Assembly: GCF_014489635.1 (NCBI RefSeq)
Contig: NZ_CP060828.1
Coordinates: forward strand, 1,426,001 to 1,490,000
Direction of reading: 5' to 3'
Length of the DNA: 64,000 nt
From: Streptomyces roseirectus
GTDB lineage: Bacteria; Actinomycetota; Actinomycetes; Streptomycetales; Streptomycetaceae
This document shows positions 1 to 9,692 of this stretch, piece by piece. The translations under genes and the position numbers were made by a program. Below the pieces are notes generated by a model that saw only the letters and a list, made by a program, of their open reading frames with translations, was not told the DNA's origin and searched no databases. Each line of letters opens with the position of its first letter. Within the stretch, counting starts at the first letter, position 1.

Positions 1-1088
1 TGGACGCCTTCCGCGCTCTCGTCGAACGCGCCGCCGACCCGGCCGACTACCCGCGCGCGGCGTCCGTCGAGGACAACGTCCTCGTGTACGACAGCGACGC
101 GCTGGACGACGGTCTGCTCCCCGAGCTGGTGCGCGCGCTCACCGACGGCCCCGGCGTCGTCCTGTTCCGGCGCGCCTTCCCCGATCCGGCGGTCGTCGAC
201 CGGATGACCTCGGTCTTCGAGGCTCTGCTGAACGAGCAGCGCGCGGCGGAGGCCCCCGCGGGCGACCACTTCGCGAAGCCGGGCGCCAACGAACGCGTCT
301 GGAACGCCCTGGAGAAAGCCGCCCTGTACGACCCGGCGGCGTTCGCCGACTACTACGCGAACCCGGTCCTCGCGCTCCTCGCGCGCGCGTGGCTGGGCCC
401 CGGTTACCAGGTCACCTCGCAGGTCAACGTCGTCAACCCGGGCGGTGCCGCGCAGACCGCGCACCGGGACTACCACCTCGGGTTCCTGTCCGCCGAGGCC
501 GTCGCCGCGTACCCGGAGCACGTGCACCGGCTGTCCGCCGTCCTGACCCTCCAGGGCGCGGTCGCGCACTGCGACATGCCGGTGGAGTCGGGGCCGACGC
601 TCTATCTGCCGTACTCGCAGACCTACACCCCTGGATATCTGGCGTGGCACCGGCCCGAGTTCCAGGCGTACTTCAAGGAGCACCACGTCCAGCTCCCGCT
701 CGCCAAGGGCGACGCGGTGTTCTTCAACCCGGCGGTGTTCCACGCGGCCGGCACCAACCGCACGCTCGACGTCCGCCGCGTCGCGAACCTCCTCCAGGTG
801 TCGTCGCCGTTCGGGCGGGCCATGGAGACGGTCGACCGGGAGGCGATCGCCAACGCCGTCTACCCGGCGCTGGTCCAGCACGCCGACGACCCCGCGTGGG
901 TGGAGCGGGTGATCGCCGCGAGCGCCGAGGGCTACGCCTTCCCCACCAACCTCGACCGTGACCCGCCGGTCGACGGCATGGCCCCGCCCTCGCAGGCGGA
1001 CGTCGTGCGCCGGGCGCTCGCCGAGGGCTGGACCACCCGGGCCCTGCGGGACGCGCTGCGGGCCGGCGCCGTGCGGCGCGAGAGCTGA
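1..1088 (+). CDS. Phytanoyl-CoA dioxygenase (PhyH) family protein, 5' end outside window
   Basis: The reading frame is already open at nucleotide 3, so the true start lies upstream; the GTG at 84 is internal. The product is a non-haem Fe(II)/2-oxoglutarate oxygenase of the PhyH family. The visible facial triad is an HRD (HxD) motif near nt 462 and a distal His in PAVFHAAGTNRT near nt 740, followed by the Arg expected to hold 2-oxoglutarate. The PhyH family hydroxylates small metabolites or lipids in the cytosol, but the substrate here is unknown. It sits 11 bp ahead of an SDR gene and then a Gfo/Idh/MocA gene on the same strand, an arrangement that suggests a short sugar or polyol catabolic operon. 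Confidence 0.85.
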   Translation, partial: DAFRALVERAADPADYPRAASVEDNVLVYDSDALDDGLLPELVRALTDGPGVVLFRRAFPDPAVVDRMTSVFEALLNEQRAAEAPAGDHFAKPGANERVWNALEKAALYDPAAFADYYANPVLALLARAWLGPGYQVTSQVNVVNPGGAAQTAHRDYHLGFLSAEAVAAYPEHVHRLSAVLTLQGAVAHCDMPVESGPTLYLPYSQTYTPGYLAWHRPEFQAYFKEHHVQLPLAKGDAVFFNPAVFHAAGTNRTLDVRRVANLLQVSSPFGRAMETVDREAIANAVYPALVQHADDPAWVERVIAASAEGYAFPTNLDRDPPVDGMAPPSQADVVRRALAEGWTTRALRDALRAGAVRRES

Positions 1089-1099
1089 AGGGGACCGGC

Positions 1100-1867
1100 A
1101 TGGCACTCCTGAAGGACAAGGTCGTCCTCGTCAACGGCGGCAGCCAGGGCGTGGGCGCGGCGATCGCACGCGCGTCCGCGCGCGAGGGCGCGAAGGTCGT
1201 GATCACCGGACGGCGTCCCGGGCCGGGCGAGGCGCTGGTGGCCGAGCTGGGCGGCGACGCGCTGTACGTGCGCGCGGACCTGTCCGACGCCGAGCAGGCG
1301 AAGGCGTCCGTGGCGGCCACCGTGGACGCGTACGGGCGCGTCGACTGCCTCGTCAACTCCGCGGGCCTCACCGCGCGCGGGACGCTCCTGGACACCACGC
1401 CCGAGCTGTTCGACGCGCATATCGCCGTCAATCTCAAGGGGCCGTTCTTCGCGATGCAGGCGGCCGTCGCCGACATGCTGGCGCGCGAGGCGCCCGGCAC
1501 GGTCGTCAACATCATCACCTCCTCGGCGCACGGCGGTCAGCCCTTCCTCGCCCCGTACGTCGCCGCCAAGGCGGGCCTCGCCGGGCTCACCCGCAACGCC
1601 GCGCACGCCCACCGCTGGGACCGGATCCGCATCAACGGCCTGAACATCGGCTGGACGGCCACGGAGGGCGAGGACGCGACCCAGCGGGCCTTCCACGGCG
1701 CCGAGGACGGCTGGCTCGCCGAGGCGTCCGCGAAGCTGCCCATGGGCAAGCTGGGCCAACCCGACGAGATCGCCGACTTCGTCGTCCTCCTGCTGTCCGA
1801 CCGGTCGGGCGTGGTGACCGGTTCGGTGATCGACTGGGACCAGAACGTCCTCGGCGGCCTCGACTGA
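1100..1867 (+). CDS. SDR family NAD(P)-dependent oxidoreductase
   Basis: Classical short-chain dehydrogenase of 255 residues, the usual family length. The dinucleotide-binding glycine motif NGGSQGVG is at residues 12-19, NSAG at 86-89, the catalytic serine at 141/142, and Tyr153 with Lys157 in YVAAK. The first glycine-motif position is Asn rather than the more common Thr. It is expected to interconvert a hydroxyl and a ketone on a small metabolite in the cytosol. ATG 1100 is preceded by GGGGA. The position between PhyH and Gfo/Idh/MocA genes suggests a role in sugar or cyclitol oxidation, but the substrate cannot be read from sequence. Confidence 0.88.
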   Translation: MALLKDKVVLVNGGSQGVGAAIARASAREGAKVVITGRRPGPGEALVAELGGDALYVRADLSDAEQAKASVAATVDAYGRVDCLVNSAGLTARGTLLDTTPELFDAHIAVNLKGPFFAMQAAVADMLAREAPGTVVNIITSSAHGGQPFLAPYVAAKAGLAGLTRNAAHAHRWDRIRINGLNIGWTATEGEDATQRAFHGAEDGWLAEASAKLPMGKLGQPDEIADFVVLLLSDRSGVVTGSVIDWDQNVLGGLD

Positions 1868-1915
1868 ACCCCCTTCCCCCCTGTTTTTCGCACCACCTCT
1901 AGGAGCTGCACCCCC

Positions 1916-2920
1916 ATGCGCATCGGAATCCTCGGCCTCGGCCGCATCGGCGCCTTCCACGCCGAGACCCTGTCCGGACTCGACGCCGTCGACTCTCTCG
2001 TCCTCACCGACCCCTTCGCGGACGCCGCCAAGGCCGCCGCCGAGAAGTTCGACGCGGAGGTCGTCGACTCGCCCGAGGCGCTGCTCGCGGCGGGCGTGGA
2101 CGGCATCGTCGTGGCCGCCGCCACCGACGCCCACCCGGCGCTGATCCTCGCGGGCGTCGAGGCGGGCGTGCCGGTCTTCTGCGAGAAGCCGGTCGCCAAG
2201 ACGATGGCCGAGGGCGTCGACGTCCTCAAGGCCGTCCAGGGCAGCGGTGTGCCGATCCAGATCGGCTACAACCGGCGCTTCGACGCGGGCTTCGTCGCCG
2301 CGCGCGCGGCCGTGCAGGCGGGTGAGCTGGGCACGCTCCACACCGTCCGCTCCACCACCCTCGACCCCGCGCCGCCGCCCGCCGCCTACGTCGCCGCGTC
2401 CGGCGGGATCTTCCGCGACTGCTCCGTCCACGACTTCGACATCATCCGCTGGGTGACGGGCCGCGAGGTCACCGAGGTGTACGCGGTCGGCGGCAACCGG
2501 GGCGCCGACTACATCAAGGACGCGGGCGACGCCGACACCACGGGCGCGGTCCTCACCCTCGACGACGGCACCATCGCCGTCGTCTCCAACTCCCGCCACA
2601 ACGGCCGCGGTTACGACGTCCGCATGGAGGTCCACGGCTTCACCGACTCCATCGCCGTCGGCCTGGAGGACAAGCTTCCCCTCCGCTCGGTGGAACCCGG
2701 TGTCACCTTCCCCGCCGGCACGCCCCACGACTTCTTCATGGACCGCTTCACCGCCGCCTACCGCGCCGAACTGACCGCCTTCACCGAGGTCGTCGCCGGC
2801 ACCCGCCCCTCCCCCTGCACCATCGAGGACGCCCTCGAAGCCGGCTGGATCGCCGACGCCTGCACCCTCTCCCTCCACGAGCACCGCCCGGTGACCATCT
2901 CGGAGGTCCGGGGCGGCTGA
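1916..2920 (+). CDS. Gfo/Idh/MocA family oxidoreductase, inositol 2-dehydrogenase-like
   Basis: 334 residues with an N-terminal Rossmann motif GLGRIG, the family EKPVAKT motif carrying the catalytic lysine near residue 93, and a C-terminal domain with CSVHDFDIIRW, matching the His/Asp segment of IolG-type enzymes. The family oxidises sugars or inositols with NAD(P). AGGAG precedes ATG 1916 by about ten bases. The 48-bp gap from the SDR gene has no obvious terminator, so the three genes are probably co-transcribed. An inositol-type ABC importer at 6668-9647 supports a cyclitol or sugar role, although unrelated genes lie between. Confidence 0.85.
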   Translation: MRIGILGLGRIGAFHAETLSGLDAVDSLVLTDPFADAAKAAAEKFDAEVVDSPEALLAAGVDGIVVAAATDAHPALILAGVEAGVPVFCEKPVAKTMAEGVDVLKAVQGSGVPIQIGYNRRFDAGFVAARAAVQAGELGTLHTVRSTTLDPAPPPAAYVAASGGIFRDCSVHDFDIIRWVTGREVTEVYAVGGNRGADYIKDAGDADTTGAVLTLDDGTIAVVSNSRHNGRGYDVRMEVHGFTDSIAVGLEDKLPLRSVEPGVTFPAGTPHDFFMDRFTAAYRAELTAFTEVVAGTRPSPCTIEDALEAGWIADACTLSLHEHRPVTISEVRGG

Positions 2921-2929
2921 GCGACGGGG

Positions 2930-3104
2930 GTGTGATGCGTGATGTGTGATGCGTGATGTGCCGCACGACTACATGGCTGTCGTGCGGCACATCACGCGTC
3001 GTGTACCGGGCGGGTGGGGGTGGTACATCACGCGTCATGTGCCGGGCGGGTGAGGGTGGTACATCACACATCACGCGCCACACATCACACATCACGCATC
3101 ACAC
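2930..3104. repeat. Nested inverted and tandem repeats between genes
   Basis: This 175-bp stretch is built almost entirely of GTGATG/CATCAC words. A perfect 22-bp inverted repeat pairs 2930-2951 with 3083-3104. Inside it, a 19-bp perfect hairpin pairs 2951-2969 with 2979-2997 around a 9-nt loop. Two 36-bp near-identical direct repeats occupy 2999-3034 and 3035-3070. It follows the stop of the dehydrogenase gene and precedes a GNAT gene, so termination is one plausible role, but it is far more elaborate than a normal terminator. Confidence 0.85.
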
Positions 3105-3120
3105 ATGCCACCCTCCCCCC

Positions 3121-3564
3121 ATGCCCACCACCATCACCCCCGCCCACATCACCGACCTCCCCCGCCTCCTCGCCGACCACCCCCGCTACTGGGGCGACCG
3201 GGACCTCCGCGCACTCCATCTCCGCGCCCTGGTACAGGAGTTCCCCGACACCTGCCTGACCGCCCGTGCCGAGGACGGCATCCGTGGGTACCTGATCGGC
3301 TTCGTCACCCCGGTCGGTACCGGGTACGTGCATCTCGTCGCCGTGCGCGACGACGCCAGGGGAACCGGGCTGGGCCGGGAGCTGTACGCGGCGTTCGGCG
3401 AGGCGGCGCGGGCGCAGGGTGCCGTGCGGTTGAAGGCGATCACGAGTACCGGCAACGCGGGGTCGATCGCGTTCCACCGTTCGCTGGGGTTCGACGTGAG
3501 CGTGGTGGACGACTACAACGGGCCCGGCGAGCCCATGGTCGTCTTCACCCGAACCCTCGCTTGA
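3121..3564 (+). CDS. GNAT family N-acetyltransferase
   Basis: 147 residues from ATG 3121, the normal single-domain GNAT length. The acetyl-CoA binding segment is visible as VRDDARGTGLGRELY (motif A, R/QxxGxG/A type), with FHRSLGF near the C terminus. Upstream open sequence is repeat-derived, so the later ATG was chosen. It transfers an acetyl group from acetyl-CoA to an unidentified amine. The 3' end overlaps the convergent MFS gene by 20 bp. No strong ribosome binding site is visible because the leader is C-rich repeat sequence. Confidence 0.8.
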   Translation: MPTTITPAHITDLPRLLADHPRYWGDRDLRALHLRALVQEFPDTCLTARAEDGIRGYLIGFVTPVGTGYVHLVAVRDDARGTGLGRELYAAFGEAARAQGAVRLKAITSTGNAGSIAFHRSLGFDVSVVDDYNGPGEPMVVFTRTLA

Positions 3565-4993
3565 CACGGGGCAGTTGACGCAGCGCGATCGCACCGAGGG
3601 CGATGTGGAGCAGCCCGGCCACGACGACCGCGACCTGGTACCCCACGACGAACGCCGACGTCGCCGCGTACCCCGACTCGCCGCCGACGCCGGTGAGTTC
3701 ACCCGTTCCGTGAAGCCGCTGGACCCACGCCGCGAGGGAGCCGAGGAGCGCGATGCCGAGGGCGTTGCCCAACTCGTTGGCGGTCTCGGCGATCGCGGCG
3801 GCGGACCCGGCGCGCGAGAGGGGGACGGCGCCGACGGCCGTGTCCGCGACGACGCTGAAGGAGATCCCGTACCCGACGCCCGCGACGACGGTGGACGCGA
3901 GATACCAGCCGAGCCCGCCGCCCGTCCCGATACCGGCGAGCACCAACATGCCGGCGGCGACGAGGAGATGGCAGGCGACGAGCGCGGCCCGCGTACCGGT
4001 GCGGATCACCAGCGCCGGCGTGACGACACAGGTGACCGTCAGCACCACCGCCCCCGGCAGCGCGGCCGACGCCGCCTGAAGGACCGTCAGCCCGAGAACC
4101 GACTGGAGGTACACCCCGCCGAGATACGCGGACGCGGACCAGGCCGCCAGCGGCAGGAACCCTGTGGCCACGGCGACCGCGAACACCCGGTCCCGGAACA
4201 GCCGGACGTCCAACAGCGGCTCCTCCAAACGGAGTTGGCGCCGCACGAACCAGCCGAGGACGACCGCTCCGCCGACGCCCGTGACCACCGCACCGGCGTC
4301 GGCCCCTTCGGCGGCCGACTGCTTGACCGCGTGGACGACCGCCAGGATCCCCACGGCGGACGACACGACACTCGGCAGATCAACCCGATCACCCCAGTCA
4401 CCCCGCCCGCCCCGCACCTCGCGCAGCAGCACCGGCGCCAGCCCCAAGAACCCCACGACCACAGGCAGGTTGACGAGGAACACCGACCCCCACCACAGCC
4501 CGCTCAGCAGCCATCCGCCGACCACGGGACCGATCCCGAACCCGGCGGCGAAGGTGGCCGCGAAGATCCCGATCGCCCGCGAGCGCTCCCGGGGATCGGC
4601 GAACAGCCCGCTCACCACGGCCAGCGCGGACGGCAGCAGTGTCGCCCCGGCCACCCCCATCAACGCCCGGCAGACGATGAGGAGTTCGGGACCGGGCGCG
4701 AACGCCGCACCCACAGACGCCAGCCCGAACGCCCCCGTACCCGCCATCAGCAGCCGCAGCCGCCCGTACCGGTCCCCGAGGCCCCCGAACGCGACGAGCA
4801 GCGCACCGACGGCGAACCCGTACGCGTCCAGGATCCACAGCGCCTGCCCGTCGGTCGGCTCCAGCGCCTCGGCGATCCGGGGCATCGCCAGGAACAGCAC
4901 GGACCCGTCCATCGCCACCAGCAGCACCGGCCCGAGCATGACGGCCAGCCCCCACCAGGCCCGCGAACGGGCCGCGACATCAACAGAGTTCAT
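3545..4993 (-). CDS. MFS transporter, DHA2-type drug efflux pump
   Basis: 482 residues from ATG 4993; an upstream in-frame ATG at 5062 would add 23 unlikely residues. Long alternating hydrophobic stretches fit about 14 transmembrane helices, as in proton-driven DHA2 exporters. Visible family motifs are LDAYGFAVGALLVAFGGLGDRYGR (split here only as a motif A-like loop) and GPVVGGWLL (motif C-like). It probably exports hydrophobic drugs or natural products across the cytoplasmic membrane. It is divergent from an HTH regulator across a 103-bp gap, the usual layout for a ligand-responsive regulator controlling its own pump. Confidence 0.85.
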   Translation of the reverse strand: MNSVDVAARSRAWWGLAVMLGPVLLVAMDGSVLFLAMPRIAEALEPTDGQALWILDAYGFAVGALLVAFGGLGDRYGRLRLLMAGTGAFGLASVGAAFAPGPELLIVCRALMGVAGATLLPSALAVVSGLFADPRERSRAIGIFAATFAAGFGIGPVVGGWLLSGLWWGSVFLVNLPVVVGFLGLAPVLLREVRGGRGDWGDRVDLPSVVSSAVGILAVVHAVKQSAAEGADAGAVVTGVGGAVVLGWFVRRQLRLEEPLLDVRLFRDRVFAVAVATGFLPLAAWSASAYLGGVYLQSVLGLTVLQAASAALPGAVVLTVTCVVTPALVIRTGTRAALVACHLLVAAGMLVLAGIGTGGGLGWYLASTVVAGVGYGISFSVVADTAVGAVPLSRAGSAAAIAETANELGNALGIALLGSLAAWVQRLHGTGELTGVGGESGYAATSAFVVGYQVAVVVAGLLHIALGAIALRQLPRVKRGFG

Positions 4994-5096
4994 GTGGACG
5001 ACGGTGCTGCGGGCGCCACCGGTCAGCCATCCCCCCGCTATGGGTACACCTCGCAGGGGCACCCACCATCCACGCCGGCCCGCCTACGCTCACCTC
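4994..5096. promoter_or_regulatory. Divergent promoter region of MFS pump and HTH regulator
   Basis: 103-bp intergenic region between two divergent start codons. It contains an imperfect inverted pair, GGGTACACC followed by GGGGCACCC, near 5043-5065, next to a CTATGGG sequence. This is a plausible operator/promoter overlap for the downstream XRE-type regulator, inferred from position and weak symmetry only. Confidence 0.35.
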
Positions 5097-5957
5097 ATGG
5101 AACTGGAGACCCTGGGCGCCTACTTGAGGACCCTCCGCAGTCGCGTCACCCCCGTCGGCGCCGGACTGCGCGTCCACGGCACCGCCCGCCGCGTCCCGGG
5201 CCTGCGCCGGGAGGAACTGGCCCAGCTCGCCGGGGTGAGCGTCGGCTACTACACGCGGCTGGAGCAGAACCAGGCGGGCACGGCGTCCGAACAGGTCCTG
5301 GACGCGCTGGCCCGCGTGCTGCGCCTGGACCGCGCCGAGACGGCCCACCTGCACAACCTCGCGCGCCGGCAGGCGAGTTCACAGCACCGGCGGCTGAAGC
5401 GGCCGGCGCCGGAGACTCCGCACCCCCGGGTCCTCGCCCTCCTCGCGTCCCTGGGCGACCGCACGCCCGCCGTGATCCTCGGCCGCCGGGGCGACGTCCT
5501 CGCCTGGAACCGCACCGGACACGCGCTGGTCGCCGAGCACGTCCCCTTCGACGCGCCGCACGATCCCGCCCAACGCCCCTGCATCCCACGGATGTTCTTC
5601 CTCGACCCCCACACCCGCGCCCTCCACCGCAACTGGAGCGACCTCGCCCGTATCCACGTCGCCTACCTCCGCCTCACCGCCGGCCGCCACCCCACAGACG
5701 CCCACCTGACCGAACTCATCGGCGAACTCGCCATAAACAGCCCCGAGTTCGCCGCCCTCTGGCCCCAGGGCGAGGTCGCCGACTGCACCGTCGGCACCAT
5801 GCTCCTACGCCACCCGACCGTCGGCGACCTGACCGTCGACTACCAGGTCTGGCTCCAACCGGACAGCCCGGACCACCGCTTGGAGGTCTACACCCCGAAC
5901 GACCCTTCCTCTGCAGACGCGTTGAGCCTACTCAGCGTCAACTCGACAGCCCACTGA
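5097..5957 (+). CDS. XRE-family regulator with MmyB-like ligand-binding domain
   Basis: 286 residues from ATG 5097. The N-terminal third is a helix-turn-helix (PGLRREELAQLAGVSVGYY, residues about 32-50), a segment highly characteristic of the actinobacterial MmyB-like regulators. The C-terminal part (from about residue 105) matches the MmyB-like ligand-binding domain layout with WNRTGHAL and a PAS-like fold. These proteins bind small ligands and often control an adjacent transporter or reductase. Here the divergent neighbour is an MFS pump, so local regulation of efflux is the simplest reading. Confidence 0.85.
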   Translation: MELETLGAYLRTLRSRVTPVGAGLRVHGTARRVPGLRREELAQLAGVSVGYYTRLEQNQAGTASEQVLDALARVLRLDRAETAHLHNLARRQASSQHRRLKRPAPETPHPRVLALLASLGDRTPAVILGRRGDVLAWNRTGHALVAEHVPFDAPHDPAQRPCIPRMFFLDPHTRALHRNWSDLARIHVAYLRLTAGRHPTDAHLTELIGELAINSPEFAALWPQGEVADCTVGTMLLRHPTVGDLTVDYQVWLQPDSPDHRLEVYTPNDPSSADALSLLSVNSTAH

Positions 5958-5958
5958 G

Positions 5959-6027
5959 CCTCATCCCAACACCCCGCCCGGCCTCAGCCGAACACCCCAC
6001 TCAAGCTCGACCCGACACCCCGCCAAG
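5959..6027. repeat. Short tandem repeat between convergent genes
   Basis: Three imperfect copies of a 22-24 bp unit containing CCTCANCCCNACACCCC lie between the HTH gene stop and the degenerate GNAT gene. Spacing is regular and mismatches are scattered. No coding potential is visible. Confidence 0.6.
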
Positions 6028-6029
6028 CC

Positions 6030-6590
6030 TCAACTCCGCACCCGCACATGCAGATGCCCCTCCAACGGATACACCGGCGGCAACGCATCCAGCACCCCCC
6101 GCAAGCCCATACCCACCCTTCTCCGCGACCCGGCAGGACGCCACGTTGTCGACCTGATGGATCAACTCCACCCGCTCCAGAGCCGGATACTCCCCGAACG
6201 CCCACTCCGTGAGCCCCCGCAGCATCTCCGAGGCGACTCCCCGCCCCCGCGCGGCGGCAGCCGTCCAGTACCCGACCTCGGCGACGGCGGCACCCGGCCG
6301 CTTGAGCACCGCATGCCCCAACACCCGCCCGCCCGCCTCGACAACCGCGAACGCCAGCCGCTCCCCACGAGCCCACCCCCGCCGCTGCTCCCCGATCCAC
6401 CGCAGGGCATCGCCCTCGTCACCGATGTCGAGACCGCCCCAGTGCCGCAGAACCGGGTCCCGTCCGGCCTCCACCAGCGCCGGCGCGTCCGACTCCCCCC
6501 CCACGCCCGCAGGAACAGCGCGGAAGCCGACCCCGAAGAGCCGGCTTCCAGCGCGATGACGATCTTGTCCATGCGGAACATGCGGAACAC
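6030..6590 (-). pseudogene. GNAT N-acetyltransferase (RimJ-like) with two frameshifts
   Basis: The protein is spread over three frames. The start MDKIVIALEAGS (ATG 6590) is in one frame. Then, at a run of eight G (about 6498-6505), the frame changes to ESDAPALVEAGRDPVLRHW, which carries the GNAT core including GYWTAAAARGRGVASEM and VDNVASCRVAEKGGYG. Near 6106-6108 (GGG) it changes again to LRGVLDALPPVYPLEGHLHV, the expected C terminus ending at 6030. The two shifts are opposite in sign and both lie in G runs, so either the gene is decayed or the assembly has two homopolymer errors. Corrected length would be about 186 residues, normal for the family. Confidence 0.75.
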
Positions 6591-6667
6591 ACGGACAGCG
6601 TAAGCGGACGGCGTAAGACACTCATGTCCCGCCCCCCGAACGCCGGTTCACCCGCCCCCCGGAGCGT

Positions 6668-7579
6668 TCATGACGCACCCTCAGATACCCCCGAAGCCCC
6701 GGCCCCCTCCGCCTCCGCCCCCACCGCGTCCGGCAGCTCATCCACATCCACCCCCCGAACCTGCGCCAACTCATGCTTGAGCGCCGCCAGTTCGGCCCCA
6801 CCGGCCATGTGGTTGGTCAGCTCCTCCAGGCTCACCTCACTACGCGCCGCACTCAACTCCAGCGTCCCGAGCCGCAGGACGCTGAAGTGGTCCCCGACCA
6901 TGTACGCGTGATGGGGATTGTGGGTGATGAAGATGACCCCGAGCCCCCGGTCCCGCGCGGCGGCGATGTACTTGAGCACGACCCCGGACTGCTTGACCCC
7001 GAGCGCGGCGGTCGGCTCGTCCAGGATCAGCACGCGCGCACCGAAGTAGACGGCACGGGCGATGGCGACACACTGCCGCTGCCCGCCGGAGAGCGTCCCG
7101 ATGGGCTGTTCGAGGTCGTCGAGGACGATCCCCATGTTGCGCAGTTCGTCGTCGGCGGTCCGCTTCATCCGCTCGATGTCGAGCCGCCGCACGGGCCAGG
7201 GCCCTTTGGTCATCTCGGAGCCGAGGAAGAAGTTCCGCCAGACGGGCATGAGCGGGACGGTCGCGAGGTCCTGGTAGACGGTGGCGATGCCCTGCGCGAG
7301 CGCGTCACGCGGGGTGGTGAACCGCACCGGCCGCCCGTCGACGAGGAATTCGCCCTCGGTGTGCTGGTGCAGCCCCGAGATGATCTTGATCAGGGTGGAC
7401 TTGCCGGCGCCGTTGTCGCCGAGGACGCAGGTCACCTTGCCGGGGTGCACCTGGAGCGAAACCCCGTGCAGGGCACGGATGTTGCCGTACGCCTTGCCCG
7501 CGCCGCGCAGTTCGACGATCGCGCCGGTCGCGGGGGCGTCGTCCGCGAGAACCGCCCCATGTGTTCCTTCGGTCGTCAT
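6668..7579 (-). CDS. Sugar ABC transporter ATP-binding protein
   Basis: 303 residues from ATG 7579. It has one ATPase module with Walker A GDNGAGKS (residues 54-61), signature LSGGQRQ (163-169) and Walker [13 protein letters not shown]. The DNGAGKST form and length match single-domain carbohydrate importers of the ribose/inositol class (CUT2-like), although classical RbsA/XylG proteins have two fused modules. It is the last gene of a three-gene operon read right to left (binding protein, permease, ATPase), five bp after the permease stop. It powers import across the cytoplasmic membrane. Confidence 0.88.
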   Translation of the reverse strand: MTTEGTHGAVLADDAPATGAIVELRGAGKAYGNIRALHGVSLQVHPGKVTCVLGDNGAGKSTLIKIISGLHQHTEGEFLVDGRPVRFTTPRDALAQGIATVYQDLATVPLMPVWRNFFLGSEMTKGPWPVRRLDIERMKRTADDELRNMGIVLDDLEQPIGTLSGGQRQCVAIARAVYFGARVLILDEPTAALGVKQSGVVLKYIAAARDRGLGVIFITHNPHHAYMVGDHFSVLRLGTLELSAARSEVSLEELTNHMAGGAELAALKHELAQVRGVDVDELPDAVGAEAEGAGASGVSEGAS

Positions 7580-7584
7580 GGAAG

Positions 7585-8625
7585 TCACCTCCGGGTGGCC
7601 GTGCGCTGGATCCACAGGTTGATGAGGACGGCGCCGAGCAGCATGACGCCGAGGAACGCCTTGAACCAGTCGGGGTTCCAGCCGGCGTAGACGATGCCCT
7701 GCTGGACCATGCCGAACATGAACGCCCCGAAGACCGGGCCGATCGCGGAGCCGGAGCCGCCGGTCAGCAGGCACCCGCCGATGACGGCCGCCGCGATGTA
7801 GATCAGCTCCTGCCCGACGCCCTCGCCGGACTGCACGGTGTTGAAGGAGAACAGGTTGTGCATGCCGATGAACCAGGCGCCGAAGCCGACGGCCATGAAC
7901 AGGGTGATCTTCGTGAAGTTCACCGGGACCCCGACCGCGCGGGCGGACTCCTTGTTGCCGCCGACGGCGAAGATCCAGTTGCCGTACTTGGTGCGCAGCA
8001 GGATCCAGGTCGCGAGCGCGGCGAAGACGATCCACCAGACGACCGTGATCTTGATCTCGACGCCGCCGACGTCGAAGGAGGAGGCGAAGACCGTGCGGGC
8101 CTGGTCGAAGCCGTCCATGTCGCTGATGTCGTCGCTCGCGACGTTGCCCGTGACCAGTTTGGTGACGGCCAGGTTGACGCCCTGGAGGATCAGGAACGTG
8201 CCGAGCGTGACGAGGAAGCTGGGCAGCCCGGTCCTGACGACCATCCAGCCGTTGAACGCGCCGACGGCCAGCGAGACGATCAGGGCGACGATCACGCCGG
8301 TCCACACGTTCATGGTGAGCTGGTAGCTCAGCATCGACGCGGTGAGCGCGGAGGAGATGACCGCGACGCCGGACGAGAGGTCGAACTCGCCGCCGATCAT
8401 CAGCAGCGCGACCGGCAGGGCCATGATGCCGATGGTGGACGACTGGTAGAGGACGGTGGCCATCGAGCCGCCGTCGCGCAGCGTGGGCGCGGCGATCAGG
8501 AAGAAGACGAAGACGGCCGCCGCGCCGAGGAAGACGCCGACCTCGGGGCGCGCCAACCACCGTACGGCCAGGGCGCGTTCCCTGGTGCGGCCGTCCTTGA
8601 GGGGGGCGAGCTGTGCGGTGCTCAT
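7585..8625 (-). CDS. Sugar ABC transporter permease (RbsC-like)
   Basis: 346 residues with about nine or ten hydrophobic helices and the conserved loop [22 protein letters not shown] (cited by its key residues [10 protein letters not shown] at about 215-224), the permease motif of the ribose/xylose/inositol class. ATG 8625 overlaps the stop of the binding-protein gene as TGATG, so translation is coupled. It forms the membrane channel for the importer whose ATPase follows. The substrate is likely a monosaccharide or inositol, inferred from family and neighbours. Confidence 0.88.
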   Translation of the reverse strand: MSTAQLAPLKDGRTRERALAVRWLARPEVGVFLGAAAVFVFFLIAAPTLRDGGSMATVLYQSSTIGIMALPVALLMIGGEFDLSSGVAVISSALTASMLSYQLTMNVWTGVIVALIVSLAVGAFNGWMVVRTGLPSFLVTLGTFLILQGVNLAVTKLVTGNVASDDISDMDGFDQARTVFASSFDVGGVEIKITVVWWIVFAALATWILLRTKYGNWIFAVGGNKESARAVGVPVNFTKITLFMAVGFGAWFIGMHNLFSFNTVQSGEGVGQELIYIAAAVIGGCLLTGGSGSAIGPVFGAFMFGMVQQGIVYAGWNPDWFKAFLGVMLLGAVLINLWIQRTATRR

Positions 8626-9647
8626 CACCGGGTCCCCTTCGCCGCGTACTCGGCGACCTTCGCGACGTTGGTCTTGTCGACGAACGCGGGCCCGGTCAGG
8701 ACGGCCTGCTCGCCGCCGCCGCTGTAGTTGCCGTTGTTCTTGTAGAGCCACAGCCCGTCGACGGCCAGGTAGCCCTGGAGGTAGGGCTGTTGGTCGACGG
8801 CGAAGGTGATCGTGCCGGCCTGGACCGCCTTGACGAGTTCCTTGTTGAGGTCGAAGGTCGCGACCTTCGCCTTCGAGCCCGCCTCGGAGACCGACTTGGC
8901 GGCGGTGAACGCGAACGGGGCGCCGAGGGTGACGACGTGGTCGATCGCGGTGTCCTGGCGGAGCTTGGCGGTGATCGTCGACTGTACGGACGGCATGTCG
9001 GTGCCGTTGACGTACAGGATCTCGGTGGTGCCCTTGAAGGTCTTCTTCAGGCCGTCGCAGCGCTGGGTGAGGCCCACGTTGCCCTGTTCGTGGATGACAC
9101 AGGCGACCTTCTTCGCGCCGTCGGTGTTCAGCCGGTTGCCGAACGCCTCGCCCGCGACGGCCTCGTCCTGCCCGAAGAATTCGAGGAGGCCGAGCCGCTT
9201 CCAGTCGCTCATACCGGAGTTGAGGCCGACGACGGGTATCCCGGCCCGCTGCGCCTTGGCGAGGACGGCCTTCAGCGCGTCGGGCTTGGCGAGGGTGACG
9301 GCGATGCCGTCGACCTTCTGGTCGATGCCGTTCTGCACCAGGTTGGCCTGGTTGCCGGCGATCGGGTCGTGGGAGTAGACGAGTTCGATGTTGTCCTTCT
9401 GGGCCGCGGCCTCGGCGCCCTTGCGGACGGTGTCCCAGAAGGTGTCGCCGGGGGCGGCGTGGGTGACGAGGGCGACCTTCATCCGCGGCGTGGTGGCCTT
9501 CCCTGCGGAGGCGCCGGACGCGGCGCGCTCCTCGGCCTTCTTGCCGCCTGAGCTGCTGGAACATCCCGCGAGGGTCAGGGCCGCGGCGGCGGCGAGGGCC
9601 ACGACGGGGACGAGTTTGCGGGGGCGGGCTGGCGTTGCACTGTCCAT
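8625..9647 (-). CDS. Sugar ABC transporter substrate-binding lipoprotein
   Basis: 340 residues. The N terminus has basic residues, a hydrophobic segment and the lipobox LTLAGC, so it is predicted to be lipid-anchored on the outer face of the membrane. The mature protein matches periplasmic-binding-protein type 4 (ribose/inositol): [18 protein letters not shown] at the N lobe and a [12 protein letters not shown] segment in the C lobe. First gene of the importer operon, divergent from a GntR/UTRA regulator; a sigma-70-like promoter with a perfect TTGACA -35 lies upstream. Confidence 0.9.
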   Translation of the reverse strand: MDSATPARPRKLVPVVALAAAAALTLAGCSSSSGGKKAEERAASGASAGKATTPRMKVALVTHAAPGDTFWDTVRKGAEAAAQKDNIELVYSHDPIAGNQANLVQNGIDQKVDGIAVTLAKPDALKAVLAKAQRAGIPVVGLNSGMSDWKRLGLLEFFGQDEAVAGEAFGNRLNTDGAKKVACVIHEQGNVGLTQRCDGLKKTFKGTTEILYVNGTDMPSVQSTITAKLRQDTAIDHVVTLGAPFAFTAAKSVSEAGSKAKVATFDLNKELVKAVQAGTITFAVDQQPYLQGYLAVDGLWLYKNNGNYSGGGEQAVLTGPAFVDKTNVAKVAEYAAKGTR

Positions 9648-9692
9648 CTTTCCGGCACCTCACTGTGCGGGACGCTGCGCTGTTGGGACGGG

